Shown in pieces: positions 1 through 6,061 of a stretch of DNA of 6,466 nucleotides. Position 1 is the first letter of the stretch; every line of letters begins with the position of its first letter. Source of the DNA: an uncultured Eubacterium sp. (lineage in GTDB: Bacteria; Bacillota; Clostridia; Lachnospirales; Lachnospiraceae); assembly GCA_958446835.1 (NCBI GenBank), contig CAUCXT010000080.1, positions 1 to 6,466 of the forward strand, written 5' to 3'. The notes under the pieces are model-generated. The model did no database searches. It was not told the origin of the DNA and was given only the letters and a program-made list of their open reading frames with translations. Both the position numbers and the translations under genes were made by a program.

Positions 1-3000
1 TGTATTATGAAACCAATGAGCTGAATGTGATGTATGAAGGAAACGGAAACACGGGAGGCGCAACAGCCGGTTCCTCAGTAAAATACGGCAGCACCGTTAC
101 CATTTCCGGAAACGGCTTTACGAAAACAGGGCATTCCTTTAACGGATGGAACACATCTGCCGATGGAACAGGAACATCTTATTCAGCCGGCTCCACATTC
201 ATCTCAAAGCCGGCAAGCCACGGTGAGATGTTAAAGCTCTTTGCACAGTGGAAGGCGGACAAGTGGAATGTAACGCTCCATGCCGGAGCCGGAATTGACA
301 GTGTATCAGGCGGCGGCAGCCACGCCTATAACGAAAGCGTGACCATAAGCGCTGCCGTGAAAAAAGGCTACTCATGGGATAAGTGGACAGGCTATGCGGA
401 GACTTCTTCCAACAGCTACCGCTTCAACATGCCTGCCTCAGATGTATCATTCACTGCAAATGCGGTGCCTGATAAATACACCGTGACATTTGATGCGAAC
501 GGCGGAAGCTGCGTGGACGGTTCCGGACAGGCAGTGCAGTCCGTCACGGTGACCTACGGTTCACCGGACTATAACGATATCTCAGGAAATGTGAAAGCCG
601 TGAGAACAGGTTATATATTTGCAGGCTGGGTATCTGATGCCGCGGGAAGCCGGGGCACTGTGTGGAACGCGGATGGACATGCGGTGGACGGAAGTTACTG
701 GAGCATAAGCGGAAACAGCACAGCATGGATCCATGCCGGCAGCATTACGGTCCACGCGGTATGGAAGGATGCCACGCCTCCGGCAGTAAATGTCTCACCG
801 GAAAGCACTTCATCGTACACCACGTCACTTGGTGTGACCATAACCGTGACAGACAATGAACTGCTTTCCACTGATAACACCTATGAATACTGCCTGGGCA
901 CGGACAGCAGCGCCCCGCCCTCAGGTGCTTCATGGAGCAGCTACAGGAGTGGTGTTCCGGTAACCATAGGAAGCACGCTTTCGGGAGCCTGCTATCTGTG
1001 GATAAAGCATGTGAAGGACGCAGCCGGCAACGCATCCGTGTCATCACCTAACGCTGATTATCACCGGTTCGGGCCGTATTATTTCGACAACACCGCTCCG
1101 GATTTAAGCGGAGTATCAAGCTCCTATCCGGATTTAAACCGGTATCCTCACGGCTGGTATCCCGAAGGCACAACAGTCACCTTTGAGATAGCAGATGTGC
1201 ACTCAGGCATAAAAAGTGCTGTGCTTACGGACTTTAACGGCGTCCCTCTTGATAACGGTGACATAACATCGGGCAGGCAGTACTATTTCGGCTCCGAAGG
1301 TCCTGCCTTCTACTGCCTGACCGTGACCGACAACATGGGAAACACTGCAAAGAAGCTCTTCATTGTGAAGATAGATTCAAAAGGCGAGGTCATTCCGGAC
1401 AATGCAGTGTGGAAAAGGCTTGGAAATCTTGCCCTGTTTGCACACTGGAGCGCGAACAGCTACACAGTTCATTTTGAAAAGAATGACGATGACAGCGGCA
1501 GCACAAGGGCGGCAGGAAGCATGTCTGACGCTACATTTACATACGATAGGGACGAAACGCTTCCTGCAAACGGCTTTTCAAGGACAGGATATTATTTTGA
1601 CGGATGGAATAAGAGCGCGGACGGAACTGCAGATAACGGAAGCAATTACCCGGACAAAGCCACGGTAAGAAACCTTACCCTGACACCGGGCGGAAAGGTA
1701 ACGCTGTATGCACAGTGGAAGCCATGCCGGTACGCTCTCAAGTTTGATTATAACAGACCGGGAAATGCCACAGGAATCATCCGCGGGGCTGCTGAGACCT
1801 CACGAATGGTAACATTTGACAGCGTCATAGGCAGGCTTCCGGAACCGAAGCTTACGGGCTGGGTGTTCGAAGGCTGGTATGTGGACGAGGACGGCACCTC
1901 AGTAAAGCTTGATGACAGTGATATATGGCATTACACAGCAGATAAGACGGCTGTTGCAAAATGGACTCCTGTAAAATATGAGGTACGGCTTCACAGCAGT
2001 GTGCCGGAAGATGCACTGGGACAGCTTAAACAAGAGCTTGATGTAAGTACTGCTGCGGGCGCTGAGAACTGGACATGGCGTGAAAATGAGTATTACAGCT
2101 CTGTGTTCACATACGATTCCGAAAACAGCCTTCCACTGCCACAGGATACCTACTCACTCACCGGGTACAGCATAAGCGGCTGGTATGCGAACGCACTCCT
2201 CTCCGATTACATAGGCGGCGGGGAATTTAAAAGGTGGAACCTTTCCGCTGTGGATGGAACGGTTGTTGACCTCTATCCCGCATGGCGTGATACATCCGCA
2301 CCTGAGATAAACGTCACACCGACCAAAACCGTGAATCCTGATGCGGACAATGACGCCGTAAAGAGCCTTGCCGTCACCATAACGGTCGCGGAGCACGGCT
2401 CAGGACTCCGCCCGGACAATCGGTATGAATATGGTTTCTCCGAATCCTCCGGCAGCCTTCCGTCCATATGGGAAACCTACTGCGATAATGCCGCGCCTTC
2501 AGGTTTTACCGTCACACTGCCCGATACCGGAGCTGGAATGGACGGATACTATTACCTGTGGGTGCGCCGCGTGATGGATAACAGCGGGAACAGTTCGGAA
2601 AGCCCATCGGCGGTTGATACATTAAACGGCTGCCATGTATTCGGCATATATGTATTTGACAACACCGCCCCGGATGGAAACACAGAATACATAGAGAATA
2701 ACCTTACCCTCGGTCTTTACAATGACACGGTCACTGATTCACCTTATGCCGTGATGACCATACATGACCCGCACGATGACATAGCCGGCATAGCAGGATA
2801 TGTTCTCAGGATAAGCGATGCAGACGCTCCCTCAAACAGTGCTGACTACTCTTTCACGCCTGATGCCGGAACCGGAACCTATACATGCAGTTTCAACCTC
2901 TATGACAGCCTTCCCGGTGCTGAGGACATCGAAAAGGTACACCTTCAGATAATAGCCACCGACAGGCTTGGCAACGAAGCCACTATCCCGATAACAAGGT

Positions 3001-3512
3001 ATGATTTCGGAACCTTGCAGACAGGAGCGGCTATACGCGCGGAGGATATAGGATACAGAGAACTTCCCGACATCACCGATGCTTCATCCTCTCCACTTCT
3101 CACATACTATAAATATATCCGCGACTATTTCCGCGTTGAGGCATATATCGAAAACATTTCCTACAGGGCTTCCGGTACAACATTTATGGGTGGTCACAAG
3201 GGACAGCTTAGAATATATGTTTTCGGCTATGTGGACAATGTGTCCGCCGACTTCGGTTCCGTAAAAAAATTCATAATTCCCGAATATGACACCATCCCGG
3301 ATTTAAGCAAAACCGGAATAGTCCCCCCGGAAAGGGAAAAACTATACCTACATGAATTTTTTGTTCCACTCTACTGTGCAAGCTCAACCTACACCGACAC
3401 AACAGCCTTCGGCTACAAGGGAAATTCCGTTCAAAAGCGCAGTGTTATTTACGATGTAAGTGATACTTTGGCATATAAAATCAAAACCATACTAAAATAT
3501 AATGCGAGATAA
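1..3512 (+). CDS. Large InlB-type B-repeat / Ig-like surface protein, 3' portion (5' partial)
   Basis: This is the C-terminal 1169 residues of a secreted or cell-surface protein. The frame runs open from the first full codon (nt 3) with no stop, so the GTG at 27 and ATG at 30 are internal and the real start and signal peptide lie off the left edge. It contains Listeria-Bacteroides (Flg_new-type) repeats, recognisable by a V-T/R-F/L-x-x-N-G opening, a central GY-x-F-x-GW and a closing A-x-W. It also has Ig-like domains with the signatures D-x-x-GN and FDNTAPD. The order is three B-type repeats, two Ig-like domains, three B-type repeats, two Ig-like domains and a C-terminal domain. There is no LPXTG motif or hydrophobic tail, so attachment to the cell is unexplained. 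The stop is TAA at 3510-3512. GC is near 50% (31 of 60 at 2281-2340), well above the genes to the right. The role is inferred to be adhesion or surface interaction; no catalytic motif is visible. Confidence 0.9.
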   Translation, partial: YYETNELNVMYEGNGNTGGATAGSSVKYGSTVTISGNGFTKTGHSFNGWNTSADGTGTSYSAGSTFISKPASHGEMLKLFAQWKADKWNVTLHAGAGIDSVSGGGSHAYNESVTISAAVKKGYSWDKWTGYAETSSNSYRFNMPASDVSFTANAVPDKYTVTFDANGGSCVDGSGQAVQSVTVTYGSPDYNDISGNVKAVRTGYIFAGWVSDAAGSRGTVWNADGHAVDGSYWSISGNSTAWIHAGSITVHAVWKDATPPAVNVSPESTSSYTTSLGVTITVTDNELLSTDNTYEYCLGTDSSAPPSGASWSSYRSGVPVTIGSTLSGACYLWIKHVKDAAGNASVSSPNADYHRFGPYYFDNTAPDLSGVSSSYPDLNRYPHGWYPEGTTVTFEIADVHSGIKSAVLTDFNGVPLDNGDITSGRQYYFGSEGPAFYCLTVTDNMGNTAKKLFIVKIDSKGEVIPDNAVWKRLGNLALFAHWSANSYTVHFEKNDDDSGSTRAAGSMSDATFTYDRDETLPANGFSRTGYYFDGWNKSADGTADNGSNYPDKATVRNLTLTPGGKVTLYAQWKPCRYALKFDYNRPGNATGIIRGAAETSRMVTFDSVIGRLPEPKLTGWVFEGWYVDEDGTSVKLDDSDIWHYTADKTAVAKWTPVKYEVRLHSSVPEDALGQLKQELDVSTAAGAENWTWRENEYYSSVFTYDSENSLPLPQDTYSLTGYSISGWYANALLSDYIGGGEFKRWNLSAVDGTVVDLYPAWRDTSAPEINVTPTKTVNPDADNDAVKSLAVTITVAEHGSGLRPDNRYEYGFSESSGSLPSIWETYCDNAAPSGFTVTLPDTGAGMDGYYYLWVRRVMDNSGNSSESPSAVDTLNGCHVFGIYVFDNTAPDGNTEYIENNLTLGLYNDTVTDSPYAVMTIHDPHDDIAGIAGYVLRISDADAPSNSADYSFTPDAGTGTYTCSFNLYDSLPGAEDIEKVHLQIIATDRLGNEATIPITRYDFGTLQTGAAIRAEDIGYRELPDITDASSSPLLTYYKYIRDYFRVEAYIENISYRASGTTFMGGHKGQLRIYVFGYVDNVSADFGSVKKFIIPEYDTIPDLSKTGIVPPEREKLYLHEFFVPLYCASSTYTDTTAFGYKGNSVQKRSVIYDVSDTLAYKIKTILKYNAR
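21..770 (+). repeat. First block of three B-type repeats in the surface protein
   Basis: Three consecutive repeat units are visible in translation. Unit 1 (about 21-257) opens with LNVMYEGNGN, has GHSFNGW in the middle and closes with LFAQW. Unit 2 (about 264-476) is the divergent type: VTLHAGAGI, a run of glycines, then GYSWDKWTG and SFTANA. Unit 3 (about 474-770) is longer: YTVTFDANGG, GYIFAGW and VHAVW, with extra sequence between the last two motifs. These are beta-grasp-like modules that act as spacers or binding modules in Gram-positive surface proteins; that role comes from the family, not from this sequence. Confidence 0.85.
771..1376 (+). other. First pair of Ig-like domains in the surface protein
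   Basis: Domain A (about 771-1097) begins ATPPAVNVSP, contains VTITVTDNE, YEYCLG, YLWIKHVKDAAGN and ends FGPYYFDNTAPD. Domain B (about 1095-1376) has TVTFEIADVHSGI, YCLTVTDNMGN and LFIVKID. The D-x-x-GN turn near the end of each and the TxxVTVTDN-like strand are typical of bacterial Ig-like folds. Domain A is clearly homologous to the domain at 2292-2675. Confidence 0.7.
1458..2291 (+). repeat. Second block of three B-type repeats in the surface protein
   Basis: Unit 4 (about 1458-1724) has YTVHFEKNDDD, GYYFDGWNKSADG and LYAQW and is the most canonical. Unit 5 (about 1725-1970) has ALKFDYNRPGN, GWVFEGWYVDEDG and AVAKW. Unit 6 (about 1971-2291) is elongated, with YEVRLHSSVP, GYSISGWYAN and LYPAWRD, and leads directly into the next Ig-like domain as unit 3 does. 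A separate orphan repeat ending (LALFAHW) sits just upstream at about 1434-1454. Confidence 0.85.
2292..3011 (+). other. Second pair of Ig-like domains in the surface protein
   Basis: Domain C (about 2292-2675) repeats the plan of the first Ig-like domain: SAPEINVTP, VTITVAEHGSG, YEYGFSESSG, YYLWVRRVMDNSGN and FGIYVFDNTAPDG. Domain D (about 2676-3011) is less clear, with MTIHDPHDDIAGI, LRISDADAP and a closing LQIIATDRLGNEA, which resembles the D-x-x-GN turn. The fold of domain D is inferred from this turn and from its position. Confidence 0.6.
3012..3509 (+). other. C-terminal domain of the surface protein
   Basis: About 166 residues follow the last Ig-like domain. They include YKYIRDYFRVEAYIE, GHKGQLRIYVFGYVD, LHEFFVPLY, GYKGNSVQKRSVIYDVSD and the ending IKTILKYNAR. 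From memory, a K-G-x-L-x-I-x-x-x-GY-x-D, then EFxVPLY, then GYKG pattern recurs at the C-termini of large Lachnospiraceae surface proteins. If so, the gene ends naturally here and is not truncated. I cannot name the domain with confidence. Confidence 0.45.
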
Positions 3513-3538
3513 AATTCAAATTCACACAGTTTTTATAA
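3513..3538 (+). repeat. Two-block direct repeat, left copy
   Basis: AATTCAAATTC (3513-3523) is followed after 6 nt by TTTTTATAA (3530-3538). The copy starts at the first base after the stop codon of the surface-protein gene. The same two blocks in the same order occur at 3792-3819. It could be an integrase arm-type site or an attachment-site fragment; chance matching is possible because the region is AT-rich. Confidence 0.45.
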
Positions 3539-3726
3539 ATTTTCCTATTCCCTTTTTTACTTTATGTGTTATAATATTGTCAATTTTGACTTTTTAAATA
3601 TAGTATTGCTTTATTGATACATTTTAATCTTTTTTAGCTGTTTTTCTATATTTTATATCACCACTTTTCATCATTTTTTTATGCTGTGCAGTAATTTTTC
3701 CGTATGCAATATAAAGCATTTTAAAC

Positions 3727-3754
3727 TCTCCCCTAAGTTTTAACTTTGGGGAGA
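3727..3754 (-). terminator. Candidate terminator or hairpin downstream of the integrase gene
   Basis: TCTCCCC (3727-3733) pairs perfectly with GGGGAGA (3748-3754). After one T:T mismatch, AAG (3735-3737) pairs with CTT (3744-3746), leaving the 6-nt loop TTTTAA. It lies about 50 nt beyond the integrase stop codon. On the - strand the stem is followed by GTTTAAAA, a weak U-tract, and on the + strand by no T run. An imperfect terminator for the integrase operon is the best reading; a protein-binding inverted repeat near the element end is the alternative. Confidence 0.4.
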
Positions 3755-3791
3755 ACTGCATCTATGACACTTAAACTGCTCGCCCCCTCCC

Positions 3792-3819
3792 AATTCAAAT
3801 TCTTTTTAGATTTTTATAA
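3792..3819 (+). repeat. Two-block direct repeat, right copy
   Basis: AATTCAAATTC (3792-3802) is followed after 8 nt by TTTTTATAA (3811-3819). This copy overlaps the integrase stop codon (3806-3808) and its last codons. It matches the copy at 3513-3538 at 20 bases in two blocks, with the spacer 2 nt longer. Confidence 0.45.
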
Positions 3820-5038
3820 CTTCCGGCAATACCTTAAATAGTTCTAATTCTTTATCTCTTGTTATGTCTGCATAGTAATTCATCGTTGTTTGTATTTTGG
3901 AATGTCCCATAATCTTCTGTACAAGCTTCATATTAACATCATTTTCACATAATCGTGTGCAAAAGCTATGCCGTAGAACGTGACAGGTAAATTTATTGAG
4001 CAGCTCCGGCTCACGTTCTTCCAATCTGGCCGTCTGTTCTTCTTCTCTATTATAGGCGGCACATATTCTTTTAATTGCCAAATTTAAGTTTTGATCAGTA
4101 TAAGGCATACCATTCCTTGAAGTAAAAATAAAATCTTTATGACCATCCACATTCGCTTTACACCCACCAAGAAGCTCCTGAATATCAAGTTCATCACGAA
4201 TCGCGTTTTTTACAAAATCAAACATCGGAATTATTCTATAATCCCCTGCTGGTGTCTTGGTTTCCTCAAAATAAAGTTTATATTTTTCCTCTTTATCTTT
4301 TTTATAATATTTCAACGCGCCTTTGACGATGATAATATTTTTATCAAAATCTACCGATTCACGTAACAAACCTGTAATTTCACCCTCACGCATTCCTGTT
4401 CCGGCCATGACTGCAAAAATATTATACCAGTGTCGATACACTTCGCTGCTTTCAAGATACTTGAAAAAAATCTGTTGTTCTCTCTCAGTAAGTGGCTCTC
4501 TCTTTTGACCTTTCCATTTACATTCTCTCTTAATCTCACCATATACTCCATCTATAGGGTTAAAATTAAGCACCCTGTCTCGAACCGCCATTCTGTATGC
4601 AGGCCTTAGTATGCTGTCTATAACATTAAGTGTACCAACATCAATATCCCCTTCTTTCATAATTCTATAATAGAGACTCTTTACATCTGAATATTTTACA
4701 TCAAAAGCTCTATATTTGCCAAAGCTTTTTCGTATATGCTTATCATACATGTCCGTGTAAACCATATTGGTTGTACCACGAAGCGCAAACTTGAGTGATA
4801 TGTATTTGTCGACAACATCATTAACCGTGAGTCTCTTTATAGTTGCGTAGTCAACTCCATCATATTTAAGACCTTTTATCTTGTCCTCTTTCTCTCTTAA
4901 CTCAGCAAGCGTATTCGCATATATGCATGGTCTACTGCCATCTGAAGCTTTATACTGATAACAATAGCTTCCATCTTTTCTTTCGTACTCTCCCTTATAT
5001 AATGCATACCCCCTTGAATCTTTTCTTCTCCCTGCCAT
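3806..5038 (-). CDS. int: Tn916-family tyrosine recombinase (integrase)
   Basis: This is a site-specific DNA integrase of 410 residues, close to the roughly 400 usual for Tn916-type integrases. It would catalyse integration and excision of a mobile element through a covalent phosphotyrosine intermediate. Residues 1-55 form the small N-terminal arm-binding domain (MAGRRKDSRGYALYKGEYER, then the LAELREKE helix). Residues about 70-165 form the SAM-like core-binding domain, and about 178-400 the catalytic domain. The catalytic set appears complete: R217 in AGTGMRE, K261 in ETKTP, H353 and R356 in HVLRHSF, H379 in MGHS and Y389 in MNYYAD. The start is ATG at 5036-5038, 3 nt after the xis stop codon and with only a weak upstream AGG, so translation is probably coupled to xis. 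The stop is TAA at 3806-3808. Its low GC contrasts with the surface-protein gene. Confidence 0.95.
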   Translation of the reverse strand: MAGRRKDSRGYALYKGEYERKDGSYCYQYKASDGSRPCIYANTLAELREKEDKIKGLKYDGVDYATIKRLTVNDVVDKYISLKFALRGTTNMVYTDMYDKHIRKSFGKYRAFDVKYSDVKSLYYRIMKEGDIDVGTLNVIDSILRPAYRMAVRDRVLNFNPIDGVYGEIKRECKWKGQKREPLTEREQQIFFKYLESSEVYRHWYNIFAVMAGTGMREGEITGLLRESVDFDKNIIIVKGALKYYKKDKEEKYKLYFEETKTPAGDYRIIPMFDFVKNAIRDELDIQELLGGCKANVDGHKDFIFTSRNGMPYTDQNLNLAIKRICAAYNREEEQTARLEEREPELLNKFTCHVLRHSFCTRLCENDVNMKLVQKIMGHSKIQTTMNYYADITRDKELELFKVLPEVIKI

Positions 5039-5041
5039 CCA

Positions 5042-5251
5042 TCATGACCTGTCAGCAAATCTATGAATATATCTGTCCATTTCCTCGATGTTAATTAGAA
5101 CCATTCCCTTAACACGATATACCGCATTTGCCTCCTTAGCCTCTCTCATAAGGGTGTTAGCCCCCATGCTGAATATCTCTTTTGCATCTGCCGGACGTGC
5201 GTATAGCTTTTTCTTTTTGCCTAATTCCATTTCAACTGCTTTAGACGCCAT
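5042..5251 (-). CDS. xis: Small excisionase-like DNA-binding protein (DUF6462-like)
   Basis: This 69-residue protein has the layout of the small winged-helix excisionases that sit just upstream of int in Firmicutes integrative elements. KKLYARPADAKEIFSMG gives the first helix-turn region, ANTLMREAKEANAV the recognition helix, and YRVKGMVLINIEEMDRYI the wing and final helix. Such proteins bend DNA at the element end and direct the integrase towards excision; that role comes from the family and position. The ATG at 5249-5251 has a strong ribosome-binding site, AAAGGAG (5258-5264), with a 6-nt spacer. The TGA at 5042-5044 lies 3 nt before the int ATG, so xis and int form an operon. The DUF6462 assignment is from memory of the family pattern. 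Confidence 0.8.
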   Translation of the reverse strand: MASKAVEMELGKKKKLYARPADAKEIFSMGANTLMREAKEANAVYRVKGMVLINIEEMDRYIHRFADRS

Positions 5252-5371
5252 TATTAACTCCTTTCAATAAATCTCCATTATCTAAATCTATCCATATCAA
5301 AAAAAATAAAATGTAAAATAAGTATCGTGAAAATAAAAAAACCTATGCCATCTCTTTTCTGGCTTCTGTCA
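5252..5371 (-). promoter_or_regulatory. AT-rich gap upstream of xis-int, probable promoter and control region
   Basis: This 120-bp gap separates the duplicated-domain gene from xis-int and is the only place in the window where a separate xis-int promoter could lie. One candidate on the - strand is TTCACG (5326-5331) with TATTTT (5303-5308), 17-bp spacing and four matches of six in each box. GATAAT (5277-5282) is a better -10 but lacks a good -35. A near-repeat, ATGGATAGATTT (5284-5295) and ATGGAGATTT (5269-5278), lies between these boxes and the ribosome-binding site and could be an operator. None of these sites is certain. Confidence 0.35.
5258..5264 (-). promoter_or_regulatory. Ribosome-binding site of the excisionase-like gene
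   Basis: AAAGGAG on the - strand lies 6 nt before the ATG at 5249-5251. It is the best Shine-Dalgarno match in the window and fixes that start. Confidence 0.85.
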
Positions 5372-6058
5372 TTAAATGCTTGCTTTCTCTTTGCATGAAG
5401 TGGCAAAATCCTCTGATTCCCCATATTCATTATGAAAGTTCCATATTTCTACTCTTTTTAAAAAAGCAATCCACCCATTCAAAGCCTCATACACCATTCC
5501 AAACCGTGCATAATCATGCTCATCACCATTTCCAATATACACATGATTCCCTTCTTTCCTTGGTATTCCACAATCCTTAAATATTCCGTCAACTACTTTA
5601 ATCAGATTATTCAGTGAACGCTGCTCTCTTTCGCTTTCGACCTTTTTATAGCGTATTTCCATCTTCATAACGGAAAGCTTCACTTCCTGATACATCGTTT
5701 TATCCGGCGCATCCAGCGGCAGTAAGCCTGTATCCTTTTTGCTTTTAGCTCCGCAGTCACATACATCGCCATATTCATCATAGTAAAGCCACTCATCAAT
5801 ATACTTCAACAAACTGACTTCCTGCATAAGAGCTATTGCCACCTTACCAAATGCAGCATAGTCCTTGTCATCACCATTACCTATGTATATATCACCATCA
5901 CGTTTGGTAATTCCTGCTGAATTGAAGGTCTCTTCTATTGCACGCATTACTATATTAAGTGTTCTCTGCTCCTTCGGAGTCTCTGGCGTTTTATAGCTCA
6001 CCTTCATCTTCATAACAGCTTTCTTTTCATCGTCGATTGAATTTAAGAATGATGCCAT
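5372..6058 (-). CDS. Unrecognised protein with two copies of one domain (YIGNGD-DYA motif)
   Basis: I do not recognise this 228-residue protein. It is built of two homologous halves: residues 14-98 and 129-214, joined by a linker with a C-D-C-G motif (C100, C102). By hand alignment about 36 of 85 positions match. Each half has VMKM at its start, then an EQR-x-L-N segment, then YIGNGD followed by DYA-x-FG (residues 58-71 and 174-187), and ends in E-Y-G-D/E. It appears soluble, with many charged residues and no signal peptide or membrane segment. The ATG at 6056-6058 follows the stop codon of the helix-turn-helix gene by 3 nt and has AAGGGG (6068-6073) 9 nt upstream, so the two are probably co-transcribed. 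A role in controlling the element, or as accessory cargo, is possible but nothing here proves either. The stop is TAA at 5372-5374. Confidence 0.85.
   Translation of the reverse strand: MASFLNSIDDEKKAVMKMKVSYKTPETPKEQRTLNIVMRAIEETFNSAGITKRDGDIYIGNGDDKDYAAFGKVAIALMQEVSLLKYIDEWLYYDEYGDVCDCGAKSKKDTGLLPLDAPDKTMYQEVKLSVMKMEIRYKKVESEREQRSLNNLIKVVDGIFKDCGIPRKEGNHVYIGNGDEHDYARFGMVYEALNGWIAFLKRVEIWNFHNEYGESEDFATSCKEKASI
5417..5674 (-). repeat. Internal protein repeat, second copy
   Basis: This encodes residues 129-214 of the duplicated-domain protein. Landmarks are VMKMEIRYK, REQRSLN, VYIGNGDEHDYARFG and NEYGE, in the same order and spacing as in the first copy. Confidence 0.85.
5765..6019 (-). repeat. 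Internal protein repeat, first copy
   Basis: This encodes residues 14-98 of the duplicated-domain protein. Landmarks are VMKMKVSYK, KEQRTLN, IYIGNGDDKDYAAFG and DEYGD. It matches the second copy with a single one-residue gap just before YIGNGD. The similarity is much clearer in protein than in DNA, so the duplication is old. Confidence 0.85.
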
Positions 6059-6061
6059 TTA

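Larger units (their letters stand above)
3513..3805. other. AT-rich intergenic region between convergent genes; likely end of the integrative element
   Basis: This stretch holds no coding region that I can support. GC is very low (12 of 60 bases at 3541-3600) and the + strand is rich in T runs. It contains a two-block direct repeat at its edges, a strong hairpin at 3727-3754, a small GTCAA/TTGAC inverted repeat at 3579-3590 and the tract CGCCCCCTCCC at 3781-3791. Because the integrase gene faces this gap from the right, as int does at the end of Tn916-type elements, the element boundary is expected here. The exact junction cannot be fixed without an empty-site sequence. Confidence 0.5.

Noticed and set aside
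544..2467. Several open frames of 60-100 codons on both strands inside the surface-protein gene
   Set aside because: They lie wholly within a long coding frame with clear domain content, have low-complexity or Cys/His-rich translations typical of shifted frames, and lack supporting ribosome-binding sites or family resemblance.
3567..3575. Extended -10 promoter-like sequence TGTTATAAT on the + strand
   Set aside because: The -10 is a perfect match, but there is no good -35 at the right distance and no gene or structured RNA downstream before the convergent integrase. In DNA of about 20% GC such a match is expected by chance.
3579..3591. GTCAA-TT-TTGAC inverted repeat followed by a T run, as a terminator for the surface-protein gene
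   Set aside because: The stem is at most 5 bp, mostly A-T, with an impossible 2-nt loop if fully paired. TTGACA on the - strand also lacks a matching -10.
3792..3802. TTCAAATTC resembling the T-loop of a tRNA, suggesting integration into a tRNA gene
   Set aside because: The flanking bases do not form a T-stem or acceptor stem and no other tRNA arm is present, so there is no tRNA fragment here.
5347..5363. GCCA...TGGC hairpin followed by T residues after the duplicated-domain gene, as a terminator
   Set aside because: The stem is only 4 bp with a 9-nt loop, and the T run starts several bases later. It is too weak to call.
4139..5580. Open frames on the + strand opposite the integrase, excisionase and duplicated-domain genes
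   Set aside because: They are antisense to well-supported genes and their translations show no domain; they result from the low GC content.
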